Source: Streptomyces sp. Tu 3180
Lineage (GTDB): Bacteria; Actinomycetota; Actinomycetes; Streptomycetales; Streptomycetaceae
Direction: 5' to 3'
Length of the DNA: 64,000 bases
Assembly: GCF_009852415.1 (NCBI RefSeq)
Contig: NZ_WOXS01000002.1
Location: 2,378,501 to 2,442,500, forward strand
Shown: piece after piece, positions 48,194 to 55,770 of the stretch
How the letters are laid out: each line of letters starts with the position of its first letter
Position numbering within the stretch: the stretch's first letter is position 1
The notes under the pieces: generated by a model
What the model saw: the letters and a program-made list of their open reading frames with translations, nothing else
Database searches by the model: none
Told to the model about the DNA's origin: nothing
Translations under genes and position numbers: made by a program

Positions 48194-48215
48194 GACGGGT
48201 GAAGAGTCACCCGTC
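48194..48215 (+). promoter_or_regulatory. Hairpin enclosing the nfo start codon
   Basis: GACGGGTGA (48194-48202) and TCACCCGTC (48207-48215) are exact complements around an AGAG loop, and the GTG start codon is inside the 5' arm. In RNA this would hide the start codon; in DNA it would be an 18-bp dyad suitable for a dimeric repressor. Confidence 0.55.
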
Positions 48216-49077
48216 CGGCCCCGCCCGCAACCCCATCGGCAGCCACGTCCCCGTGGCCGGGGGCCTGCACTCCGTCGGCCTGTCCTACGCCCGTGACCTG
48301 CGCGCCGAGGCCGTGCAGGTCTTCGTCGCCAACCCGCGCGGCTGGGCCACGCCGTCCGGCGACCCGAAGCAGGACGAGGCGTTCCGCGCGGCCTGCGCCG
48401 CCGAGTCGGTCCCGGTGTACGTGCACGCCCCGTACCTGATCAACTTCGGGTCCCACACCGAGGCGACCGCCCTGCGGTCCGTGGAGTCGCTGCGGCACTC
48501 CCTGCGGCGCGGCCGGGAGATCGGCGCGCTGGGCGTGGTGGTGCACACCGGCAGCGCGACCGGCGGGCGGGAGCGGCCGGTGGCGCTGAGGCAGGTGCGG
48601 GAGCACCTGCTGCCGCTGCTCGACGAGCTCACCCATGACGACGACCCGTTCCTGCTGCTGGAGTCGACGGCGGGCCAGGGGGCCTCGCTGTGCTCGCGGA
48701 CCTGGGACTTCGGACCGTACTTCGAGGCGCTGGACGCCCATCCGAAGCTGGGCGTCTGCCTGGACACCTGCCACGTCTTCGCGGCCGGCCACGACCTGAC
48801 CGGGCCCGGCGGGGTGCGGCAGACGCTGGACTCGCTGGTGGACACGGTCGGCGCGGGCCGGCTGAAGCTGATCCACGCCAACGACTCCAAGGACGTGGTC
48901 GGAGCGCACAAGGACCGGCACGCGAACATCGGCGCCGGCCACATCGGCGAGGACCCCTTCCGGGCGCTGATGACGCACCCCGCGACGGAGGGCGTGCCGC
49001 TGATCATCGAGACCCCGGGCGGCAAGGAGGGGCACGCGGCGGACGTGGAGCGGCTGAAGAAGCTCCGGGACGCCTGA
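48199..49077 (+). CDS. nfo: Endonuclease IV (deoxyribonuclease IV)
   Basis: This Zn-dependent AP endonuclease cleaves 5' to abasic sites in base-excision repair. The 292-residue TIM-barrel product has the family motifs GSHVPVAGGL, EAVQVFVANPRGW, VHAPYLINFGS, LLLESTAGQG, GVCLDTCHVFAAGHD, LKLIHANDSK and the Zn-binding RHANIGAGHIGEDPF and IIETPG segments. The start is GTG at 48199 without a clear ribosome site; the codon sits in a 9-bp hairpin. The gene stands alone between the kinase and a convergent Mo-oxidoreductase gene. Confidence 0.93.
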   Translation: MKSHPSGPARNPIGSHVPVAGGLHSVGLSYARDLRAEAVQVFVANPRGWATPSGDPKQDEAFRAACAAESVPVYVHAPYLINFGSHTEATALRSVESLRHSLRRGREIGALGVVVHTGSATGGRERPVALRQVREHLLPLLDELTHDDDPFLLLESTAGQGASLCSRTWDFGPYFEALDAHPKLGVCLDTCHVFAAGHDLTGPGGVRQTLDSLVDTVGAGRLKLIHANDSKDVVGAHKDRHANIGAGHIGEDPFRALMTHPATEGVPLIIETPGGKEGHAADVERLKKLRDA

Positions 49078-49158
49078 CACGCCGGGACACGCGGGACACC
49101 GCCGGACGCGCGGGACGCGTCGAGCCGGCCCGGGGCGGTCCCGGGGCGCGCTCCCGGG

Positions 49159-49806
49159 TCAGAGCTCGGGGCCCTCCCCCGGCTCCTCCTGGTAGGAGTA
49201 ACGCTGTTCCTTCCAGGGGTCGCCGATGTTGTGGTAGCCGCGCTCCTCCCAGAAGCCCCGGCGGTCGGCGGTCATGTACTCGATGCCGCGGACCCACTTG
49301 GGGCCCTTCCAGGCGTACAGGTGGGGGACGATCAGGCGCAGCGGGAAGCCGTGCTCGGCGGTCAGCAGCTCGCCGTCCTTGTGGGTGGCGAACAGGGTGC
49401 GCTCGGAGGCGAAGTCGGCCAGCCGGAGGTTGGAGCTGAACCCGTACTCCGCCCACACCATCACATGGGTGACGTCGGGCGCGGGCGGGGCGACGTCCAG
49501 GATGGTGCGGGCCGGGATTCCGCCCCACTCGGCGCCGACCATGCTGAACTTCGTGACGCAGTGCAGGTCGGCCACCACGGTGACGTACGGCAGGGCCGTG
49601 AACTCCTCGTGGCTCCAGCCGTGCTTCTCACCGTCGGCGGTGGCGCCGAAGACCCGGAACTCCCAGCGCTCGGGCCGGAACTTGGGGACCGGCCCGTAGT
49701 GCGTGACCGGCCAGCCGCGCTGCAGGCGCTGTCCCGGCGGGAGCTCGAACCGCGCCGCTCCCTCTGATGCGCGCTCCCCCGATTCGCGTCCCGCCGGATG
49801 ACCCAT
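49159..49806 (-). CDS. Sulfite-oxidase-type molybdopterin-dependent oxidoreductase
   Basis: The 215-residue product is a single oxidoreductase molybdopterin domain. It contains the cofactor cysteine C83 in VVADLHCVTKFS, the WGGIPARTILD segment, VWAEYGFSSNLRL and HGFPLRLIVPHLYAWKGPKW, all usual for the YedY/sulfite oxidase fold. There is no signal peptide or Tat motif and no haem or dimerisation domain, so it is a short cytoplasmic version of unknown substrate. ATG at 49806 has GGATGGAGG just upstream. It is divergent from bfr by 182 nt. Confidence 0.9.
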   Translation of the reverse strand: MGHPAGRESGERASEGAARFELPPGQRLQRGWPVTHYGPVPKFRPERWEFRVFGATADGEKHGWSHEEFTALPYVTVVADLHCVTKFSMVGAEWGGIPARTILDVAPPAPDVTHVMVWAEYGFSSNLRLADFASERTLFATHKDGELLTAEHGFPLRLIVPHLYAWKGPKWVRGIEYMTADRRGFWEERGYHNIGDPWKEQRYSYQEEPGEGPEL

Positions 49807-49988
49807 GCCTCCATCCTGACAGACCCGGGGCAATGCCTCCGAATGGGCCTCTATAAACTCGGACAAGACGTTACGAATTCCACCGAGCATGGACTTACTT
49901 ACTAAGTGAAGACTTACTGGACGATCTTCTCCACCGGTGCAATCATGCGGCGCAACCCGCCCGTTCCCGCGCGGAAGGAACCCACGCG
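49807..49988. promoter_or_regulatory. AT-rich divergent spacer upstream of bfr
   Basis: This spacer contains ACTTACTAAGT at 49900-49910, an odd-length palindrome, and a nearby repeat GACTTACT (49891-49898 and 49911-49918). These are unlike the surrounding GC-rich DNA and are candidate operators for bfr. No classical TTAGGTTAG iron box is present on this side. Confidence 0.35.
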
Positions 49989-50507
49989 ATGCAGAGCGAC
50001 CCCGAGGTCATCGAATTCCTGAACGAGCAGTTGACCGCCGAGCTCACGGCGATCAACCAGTACTTCCTGCACTCGAAGCTGCAGGACCACAAGGGCTGGA
50101 CGAAACTCGCCCGGTACACGCGCGCCGAGTCCTTCGACGAGATGCGGCACGCCGAGGTGCTCACCGACCGCATCCTGCTGCTCGACGGCCTGCCGAACTA
50201 CCAGCGGCTGTTCCACGTCCGGGTCGGGCAGACGGTGACCGAGATGTTCCAGGCCGACCGGGAGATCGAACTCGAGGCGATCGACCGCCTGCGCCGCGGG
50301 GTGGAGGTCATGCGCAACAAGGGCGACATCACCTCGGCCAACGTCTTCGAGGCGATCCTGGCCGACGAGGAGCACCACATCGACTACCTGGACACCCAGC
50401 TGGACCTGATCGAGAAGCTGGGCGAGTCGCTGTACCTGTCGACGGTCATCGAGCAGTCCCAGCCCGACTCCTCGGGTCCGGGGACGAGCGGGTTCTCGAC
50501 GCACTAG
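49989..50507 (+). CDS. bfr: Bacterioferritin
   Basis: Bacterioferritin forms a 24-subunit shell that oxidises and stores iron, with a haem between subunits. In the 172-residue product the ferroxidase ligands occur at the canonical Bfr positions: E18, E51, H54, E94, E127 and H130. M52 is the haem ligand. The C-terminal tail (about 15 residues) is Ser/Pro-rich. ATG at 49989 follows GGAAGGA by 8 nt. The bfd ferredoxin gene is convergent downstream, with a GGGCGG...CCGCCC hairpin between them. Confidence 0.97.
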   Translation: MQSDPEVIEFLNEQLTAELTAINQYFLHSKLQDHKGWTKLARYTRAESFDEMRHAEVLTDRILLLDGLPNYQRLFHVRVGQTVTEMFQADREIELEAIDRLRRGVEVMRNKGDITSANVFEAILADEEHHIDYLDTQLDLIEKLGESLYLSTVIEQSQPDSSGPGTSGFSTH

Positions 50508-50519
50508 GCGCGACGCACC

Positions 50520-50550
50520 GGGCGGATTCCGGACGGCCTCCGGGCCGCCC
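50520..50550. terminator. Hairpin between convergent bfr and bfd
   Basis: GGGCGG and CCGCCC form the outer stem with a nested CCGG/CCGG pairing inside. It lies 12 nt after the bfr stop and directly abuts the bfd TAG, so it may end both transcripts. Confidence 0.6.
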
Positions 50551-50778
50551 CTAGGCGACTTCGGGCAGCTCCGCCGTGAGCGGCGGCTCCCCCTGGTCGA
50601 TCAGCCGGCGGCGGGGGCAGGCACCGCGGCCCAGCAGCGCCTGGATGCGCCGTACGCAGCCGCCGCAGTCGGTTCCGGCCTTGCAGGCGGAGGCGATCTG
50701 CCGGGGCGTGCTCGCGCCGGCCTCCGCGTGACTCCTCACCTGTTCCTCGGTCACACCGAAGCAGCTGCAGACGAACAC
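50551..50778 (-). CDS. bfd: Bacterioferritin-associated ferredoxin, (2Fe-2S)-binding
   Basis: Bfd donates electrons to bacterioferritin to release stored iron when iron is scarce. The product has the BFD cysteine pattern FVCSCFGV ... TDCGGCVRR ligating a 2Fe-2S cluster, with the ASTPRQIASACKAG helix between. The GTG at 50778 is chosen because GGGAGG lies 8 nt upstream and it begins directly at the BFD fold, giving 75 residues. An ATG at 50805 would add nine residues but has no ribosome site. An iron box about 70 nt upstream predicts repression by DmdR/IdeR in iron-replete cells. Confidence 0.92.
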   Translation of the reverse strand: MFVCSCFGVTEEQVRSHAEAGASTPRQIASACKAGTDCGGCVRRIQALLGRGACPRRRLIDQGEPPLTAELPEVA

Positions 50779-50845
50779 GCGGTTCACCTCCCGGGCGGGG
50801 TCCATGGTCGTGCCGTACCGACTGACCGGAGGCCCGACTGATCGG

Positions 50846-50864
50846 TGAGGCAAACCTAACCTTA
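50846..50864 (-). promoter_or_regulatory. Iron box (DmdR/IdeR-type operator) upstream of bfd
   Basis: TGAGGCAAACCTAACCTTA on the plus strand reads on the minus strand as a 19-bp sequence matching 14 positions of the IdeR/DmdR consensus TTAGGTTAGGCTAACCTAA. It is upstream of bfd, where an iron-dependent repressor would act. Confidence 0.75.
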
Positions 50865-50889
50865 CTCGGCGCTCGGAGGCCGCAAAAGC

Positions 50890-50928
50890 GGGGTGGGGCG
50901 TGGATCGCTGTGATCCACGCCCCACCCC
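50890..50928 (-). terminator. Perfect 17-bp hairpin with T run after the DAHP synthase gene
   Basis: GGGGTGGGGCGTGGATC and GATCCACGCCCCACCCC pair exactly around a 5-nt loop. On the minus strand it is followed by GCTTTTGC, close to a classical intrinsic terminator. It begins 27 nt past the stop of the DAHP synthase gene. Confidence 0.88.
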
Positions 50929-50955
50929 TGCCGGTGCCGTCACCGGCACAGCCGG

Positions 50956-52308
50956 TCACTGGTCCCGGTACATCTCGGCGACGAGGAACGCCAGGTCCAG
51001 CGACTGGCTGCGGTTGAGCCGCGGGTCGCAGGCCGTCTCGTAGCGCTGGTGCAGGTCGTCGACGAAGATCTCGTCGCCGCCGCCCACGCACTCGGTGACG
51101 TCGTCGCCGGTGAGCTCCACGTGGATGCCGCCCGGGTGGGTGCCGAGCTCCTTGTGGACCTCGAAGAAGCCCTTGACCTCGTCGAGCACGTCGTCGAAGC
51201 GGCGGGTCTTGTGGCCGGAGGCCGCCTCGAAGGTGTTGCCGTGCATCGGGTCGGTCACCCAGGCGACGGTGGCGCCGGAGGCGGTGACCTTCTCGACCAG
51301 CTCGGGGAGCTTGTCGCGGATCTTGTCCGCGCCCATGCGGACGATGAAGGTCAGCCGGCCGGGCTCGCGCTCGGGGTCGAGGCGCTCGATGTACTGCAGC
51401 GCCTCCTCGGCCGTCGTGGTCGGGCCGAGCTTGATGCCGATCGGGTTGCGGATCCTCGACGCGAACTCGATGTGCGCGTGGTCCAGCTGCCGGGTACGCT
51501 CGCCGATCCACACCATGTGCGCGGAGACGTCGTACAGCTGACCGGTGCGCGAGTCCACGCGGGTGAGCGCCGACTCGTAGTCGAGCAGCAGCGCCTCGTG
51601 CGAGGAGAAGAACTCGACGGTCTTGAACTCCTCCGGGTCGACCCCGCAGGCGTGCATGAAGTTCAGCGCGTTGTCGATCTCGCGGGCGAGCTGCTCGTAA
51701 CGCTGGCCGGACGGGGACGACTTCACGAAGTCCTGGTTCCAGGCGTGCACCTGGCGCAGGTCGGCGTAGCCGCCGGTGGTGAAGGCGCGCACCAGGTTCA
51801 GCGTGGAGGCCGAGGCGTTGTACATCCGCTTCAGCCGCTCGGGGTCCGGGATCCGGGCCTCTTCGGTGAAGTCGAAGCCGTTGACGGAGTCGCCGCGGTA
51901 GGTGGGCAGCGTCACGCCGTCGCGGGTCTCGGTGGGCTTGGAGCGCGGCTTGGAGTACTGGCCGGCGATCCGGCCGACCTTCACGACCGGCACGGAGGCC
52001 GCGTACGTGAGCACGGCGCCCATCTGGAGCAGCGTCTTGAGCTTGTTGCGGATGTGGTCGGCGGACACCGCGTCGAAGGCCTCGGCGCAGTCGCCGCCCT
52101 GGAGGAGGAACGCCTCTCCCTTGGCGACAGCCGCCATCCGGGCGCGCAGCTGGTCGCACTCGCCCGCGAAGACGAGCGGTGGATACGACTCGAGGTCCGC
52201 GATCACTGCGCGCAGAGCCTCGGCGTCGGGGTACTCGGGCTGCTGCGCCGCGGGCAGATGTTGCCAGGTGTTGCCAGCGCTCGCGCTGGTCTTAGCGTTC
52301 ACGGTCAC
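50956..52308 (-). CDS. Class II 3-deoxy-D-arabino-heptulosonate-7-phosphate (DAHP) synthase
   Basis: This metal enzyme condenses phosphoenolpyruvate and erythrose-4-phosphate, the first step of the shikimate pathway. The 450-residue plant/actinobacterial-type product has LLQGGDCAEAF, VVKVGRIAGQYSKPRS, TTGGYADLRQVHAWN, FFSSHEALLLDYE, WIGERTRQLD and the C-terminal GGIHVELTGDDVTECVGG. GTG at 52308 has no ribosome site; a TAGTGT seven nt upstream suggests leaderless expression. It diverges from the attenuated trpEG gene, placing entry to aromatic synthesis beside a tryptophan step. Confidence 0.96.
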   Translation of the reverse strand: MTVNAKTSASAGNTWQHLPAAQQPEYPDAEALRAVIADLESYPPLVFAGECDQLRARMAAVAKGEAFLLQGGDCAEAFDAVSADHIRNKLKTLLQMGAVLTYAASVPVVKVGRIAGQYSKPRSKPTETRDGVTLPTYRGDSVNGFDFTEEARIPDPERLKRMYNASASTLNLVRAFTTGGYADLRQVHAWNQDFVKSSPSGQRYEQLAREIDNALNFMHACGVDPEEFKTVEFFSSHEALLLDYESALTRVDSRTGQLYDVSAHMVWIGERTRQLDHAHIEFASRIRNPIGIKLGPTTTAEEALQYIERLDPEREPGRLTFIVRMGADKIRDKLPELVEKVTASGATVAWVTDPMHGNTFEAASGHKTRRFDDVLDEVKGFFEVHKELGTHPGGIHVELTGDDVTECVGGGDEIFVDDLHQRYETACDPRLNRSQSLDLAFLVAEMYRDQ

Positions 52309-52552
52309 GGCATCAACACTACGGGGTCCGAACCGCCGTCCACCCCGCCGCTCACCAAGTGAGACACGCACCGCTCGCCCGCACGGGGCGCCGCGAACCC
52401 GGGGCACGCCGCCGCGGACTGCTCGCGTACGGCGTCCACCTGGGCCACGTCCGGCTCGGCCACGCCGTACCGGCCTCACCGCCCGGGGCGCGGGGCCGGA
52501 CAGCCGTCCGGACCGGGCCCCGGCCCGCCACCGATGCGATAGGGTGCGTCGC

Positions 52553-52609
52553 ATGTTCGCGCACCCGACCCAGAACTGGTGGTGGACCGCTTCTCCGGCG
52601 GCCCACTGA
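52553..52609 (+). CDS. trpL: trp leader peptide (MFAHPTQNWWWTASPAAH)
   Basis: This 18-codon ORF carries three consecutive Trp codons (52577-52585) and ends at TGA 52609, 22 nt before an attenuator hairpin. It matches in layout the trp leader described for the Streptomyces venezuelae anthranilate synthase gene. The ATG has no Shine-Dalgarno; TAGGGT lies seven nt upstream as a -10 element, so the leader appears leaderless. Ribosome stalling on the Trp run would favour antitermination. Confidence 0.93.
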   Translation: MFAHPTQNWWWTASPAAH

Positions 52610-52631
52610 CTGCGCGTACGCACAGACTCCG

Positions 52632-52658
52632 CGAAGGCCGCCCGAGGGGCGGCCTTCG
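52632..52658 (+). terminator. Transcription attenuator of the trpEG gene
   Basis: CGAAGGCCGCCC and GGGCGGCCTTCG pair perfectly around GAG and are followed by GCGTTTC. It stands between trpL and trpEG, 56 nt before the structural gene, and should end transcription when tryptophyl-tRNA is plentiful. Confidence 0.9.
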
Positions 52659-52714
52659 GCGTTTCCCGGGGCCGTTCCTCACGCTCATGACAGCGACGAG
52701 ACGAGGGACACCCC

Positions 52715-54634
52715 ATGGACCTGGCACAGCTCCCGCACGACGAACGCCCCTTCGCCCTGCTGCACCGCCGCACGCCGGGCCGCGATCACGACGTGGTCGA
52801 GCTGCTGATCGGCCCGGTCGGCACCCGTGACCGCCTGGCCGACCTGCCCGACGAGGGCCTGGCGGTCGTCCCCTTCCGGCAGATCCGCGAGCGGGGCTTC
52901 GACGTCCGTGACGACGGCACCCCGCTGCTGGTGCTGACGCCCGAGGAGCGGTACGGGATTCCGCTCACCGAGGCCCTCGACCGGCTCCCCGCGCACGACG
53001 TCCGGGTGGAGGGCGGCGGCTTCGACGTCGGCGACGAGGAGTACGCGCGGATCGTCGGGCGGGTCCTCGACGAGGAGATCGGGCGGGGCGAGGGCGCCAA
53101 CTTCGTGATCCGGCGGACGTACGAGGGCGAGATCCCCGGGTTCGGACGGGCCGACGCCCTGAGCCTCTTCCGGCGCCTCCTCGAGGGCGAGCGGGGGGCG
53201 TACTGGACGTTCGTCGTCCACACCGGGGACCGCACGCTGGTCGGGGCGAGCCCCGAGGTGCACGTGCGGGCGTCCGGCGGGACGGTCGTGATGAACCCGA
53301 TCAGCGGCACCTACCGCTACCCGGCCGGGGGGCCGACCCCGGAGCACCTGCTGGAGTTCCTCGCCGACGGCAAGGAGATCGAGGAGCTGTCGATGGTCGT
53401 CGACGAGGAGCTCAAGATGATGTGCACCGTCGGCGACATGGGCGGGGTCGTTGTCGGGCCCCGGCTGAAGGAGATGGCGCACCTCGCGCACACCGAGTAC
53501 GAGCTGCGCGGCCGCTCCTCGCTGGACGTGCGCGAGGTGCTGAAGGAGACCATGTTCGCGGCGACCGTCACCGGGTCGCCGGTGCAGAACGCCTGCCGGG
53601 TGATCGAGCGGCACGAGGCCGGCGGGCGCGGTTACTACGCGGGCGCGCTGGCGCTCATCGGCCGCGACGAGGGCGGGGCCCAGACGCTGGACTCCCCCAT
53701 CCTGATCCGTACCGCCGACATCGACGCGGCCGGGCGGCTGCGGGTGCCGGTCGGGGCCACCCTGGTGCGCGGCTCGGACCCGGCGGGCGAGGTCGCGGAG
53801 ACCCACGCCAAGGCGGCCGGGGTGCTGGCCGCGCTGGGCGTGCGTCCCGGGCGGCCGCGCGACGGGGCCCTGCGGCCGGGGCTGGCCGACGATCCCCGGG
53901 TGCGGGCGGCGCTGGACGGGCGCCGGGCCTCGCTGGCGCCGTTCTGGCTGCGGATGCAGGAGCGGCCGGCCGCGCCGGCCGGTCACGCCCTGGTCGTCGA
54001 CGGGGAGGACACCTTCACCGCGATGCTCGCCCATGTGCTGCGCGCCGCCGGGCTGGACGTGACCGTGCGGCGGTACGACGAGCCGGGGCTGCGGGAGGCG
54101 GTGCCGGCGCACGAGGGGCCGCTGGTGCTCGGGCCCGGGCCGGGCGACCCGTCCGACAGGGCCGACCCGAAGATGCGGTTCCTGCGCGCGCTGACCGCCG
54201 AGGTGATCGCCTCCCGGGCTCCCGGCTCCGCCCGGGCGGGGGGTGCCCCCGTGAACCGGCACGGCGTCCTCGGCGTCTGCCTGGGCCACGAGCTGATCGC
54301 GGCCGGACTGGGCCTGGAGACCGTGCGCAAGGAGGTGCCGTACCAGGGGGCGCAGACGGAGATCGACCTGTTCGGGCGCCCGGAGACGGTCGGCTTCTAC
54401 AACAGCTTCGTGGCGCACTGCGACGACGACACCGCGCGGGAACTGGCCGCGCGCGGCGTCGAGGTGAGCCGCGCCGCCAACGGCGAGGTGCACGCGCTGC
54501 GCGGACCCGGCTTCGCGGGGGTGCAGTTCCACCCGGAGTCGGTGCTGACCCTGAACGGCGCGGCGATCGTGCGGGAGCTGATGGGTCAGCTGCGCGGCAC
54601 CAGCACGTTCCCGGAGCGGCGGCCGGCGGTGTAG
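52715..54634 (+). CDS. trpE: Anthranilate synthase, TrpE-TrpG fusion
   Basis: The fused enzyme converts chorismate and glutamine to anthranilate. Residues 1 to about 400 are the chorismate-binding TrpE part, with NPISGTYRYPAGG, DEELKMMCTVGDMGG and TGSPVQNACRVIE. About 430-639 is the class I glutamine amidotransferase with nucleophile C522 in GVCLGHE, and H606/E608 in QFHPES. The linker before GVCLGHE contains a palindromic DNA insertion (54213-54243). ATG at 52715 is 56 nt after the attenuator. Phenazine-type ADIC synthases share this layout, but the Trp leader favours anthranilate. The 3' end overlaps the convergent dehydrogenase gene by 49 nt. Confidence 0.93.
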   Translation: MDLAQLPHDERPFALLHRRTPGRDHDVVELLIGPVGTRDRLADLPDEGLAVVPFRQIRERGFDVRDDGTPLLVLTPEERYGIPLTEALDRLPAHDVRVEGGGFDVGDEEYARIVGRVLDEEIGRGEGANFVIRRTYEGEIPGFGRADALSLFRRLLEGERGAYWTFVVHTGDRTLVGASPEVHVRASGGTVVMNPISGTYRYPAGGPTPEHLLEFLADGKEIEELSMVVDEELKMMCTVGDMGGVVVGPRLKEMAHLAHTEYELRGRSSLDVREVLKETMFAATVTGSPVQNACRVIERHEAGGRGYYAGALALIGRDEGGAQTLDSPILIRTADIDAAGRLRVPVGATLVRGSDPAGEVAETHAKAAGVLAALGVRPGRPRDGALRPGLADDPRVRAALDGRRASLAPFWLRMQERPAAPAGHALVVDGEDTFTAMLAHVLRAAGLDVTVRRYDEPGLREAVPAHEGPLVLGPGPGDPSDRADPKMRFLRALTAEVIASRAPGSARAGGAPVNRHGVLGVCLGHELIAAGLGLETVRKEVPYQGAQTEIDLFGRPETVGFYNSFVAHCDDDTARELAARGVEVSRAANGEVHALRGPGFAGVQFHPESVLTLNGAAIVRELMGQLRGTSTFPERRPAV

Positions 54635-55581
54635 TCGAGGACGTTGCCGACCGTGGTCCCGACGATCTGCCCGACGGCGTCCGCGGTGTAGTAGGCCTGG
54701 TGGGAGGTGACCAGGACGTTCGGGAACGTGACGAGGCGGGCCAGGGTGTCGTCGTCGACGGCCTCCAGGGACTTGTCGAGGAAGAACAGTCCCGCCTCCG
54801 CCTCGTACACGTCCAGTCCGACGCCCGTGAAGCGGCCCTCGCGCAGCTCGGCGACGAGGGCCGCGGTGTCGATGAGGCCGCCCCGGCTGGAGTTCACCAG
54901 GATCGCGTCGTCCCGCATCGCCTTCAGGGCGTCGGCGTCGATGAGGTGCTGGGTCGCGGGGAGCAGCGGAACGTGCAGGCTGACCAGGTCGGACTCGGCA
55001 AGCAGCTGCTCCTTGGAGACATAGGTCATGCCGAGCTCGCGGCAGGCGGGGTTCTCGTTGACGTCCCAACCGAGCAGCCGCATGCCGAAGCCGTGGGCGA
55101 TCCGGGTGAACGCCTCGCCGATCCTGCCGGTGCCGAGGACACCGGCGGTGCGCCCGTGCAGGTCGCGGCCCATCAGCCCGTCGAGCCGGAAGTCGAAGTC
55201 GCGGGTGCGGGTGGAGGCGCGCACGACGCGGCGGTTGACCGCCATGGCGAGGGTCCAGGCGAACTCGGCGACCGAGTAGGGCGAGTAGGACGACACGCGG
55301 GCGATCGTCAGGCCGAGGCGCTCGGCCACCGACAGGTCGACGTTGTTGAAGCCGGTGGACCGCTGGGCGACCATCCGGGTGCCGCCGGCCGCGAGGTCCG
55401 ACAGCACCTCGGCGCCGAGGTCGCAGTTGACGCTGGTGGAGATGATCTCGTGGCCGGCGGCGATGGGGGCGGTGTCCTCGTTCAGGAAGACGTCCAGGGC
55501 GCGCACCGGGTGGTGGTCCTCGAAGGCCCGCTCGATCAGGGGCTTCTCGTCGGCCTGCACACCGAAAGCCAGGATCTCCAC
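54586..55581 (-). CDS. D-2-hydroxyacid dehydrogenase (LdhA-like)
   Basis: This NAD-dependent enzyme of the D-lactate dehydrogenase group reduces 2-oxoacids such as pyruvate. The 331-residue product has the NAD motif GTGRIG at 150-155, catalytic R233 (NSSRGG), E260 (DVYEAEAG) and H294 (TSHQAYYT), and the substrate-side RSTGFNNVDL segment. GTG at 55581 follows GGAGGG by about 6 nt. A TATATT -10-like element sits at 55626-55631. The 3' end overlaps trpEG by 49 nt, tail to tail, with no terminator between. Confidence 0.93.
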   Translation of the reverse strand: MEILAFGVQADEKPLIERAFEDHHPVRALDVFLNEDTAPIAAGHEIISTSVNCDLGAEVLSDLAAGGTRMVAQRSTGFNNVDLSVAERLGLTIARVSSYSPYSVAEFAWTLAMAVNRRVVRASTRTRDFDFRLDGLMGRDLHGRTAGVLGTGRIGEAFTRIAHGFGMRLLGWDVNENPACRELGMTYVSKEQLLAESDLVSLHVPLLPATQHLIDADALKAMRDDAILVNSSRGGLIDTAALVAELREGRFTGVGLDVYEAEAGLFFLDKSLEAVDDDTLARLVTFPNVLVTSHQAYYTADAVGQIVGTTVGNVLDYTAGRRSGNVLVPRS

Positions 55582-55770
55582 GGGTTCCCTCCGGGGGTCG
55601 TGCCGGGTCCGTCGCCGTACGGGCGAATATACGGGCCCGGGGGCGGGGGCGCCCGGGCCGCAGGGGCCGGGAACGGGGCCGTCCGGCCCTCGCGGCCGGC
55701 GGCTCGCGCCGCCCCCGCCCGGATCCCGGGCGTCCGGGGAAGCGGACTTCCGGGCCGCCGGGCCGTGGGG

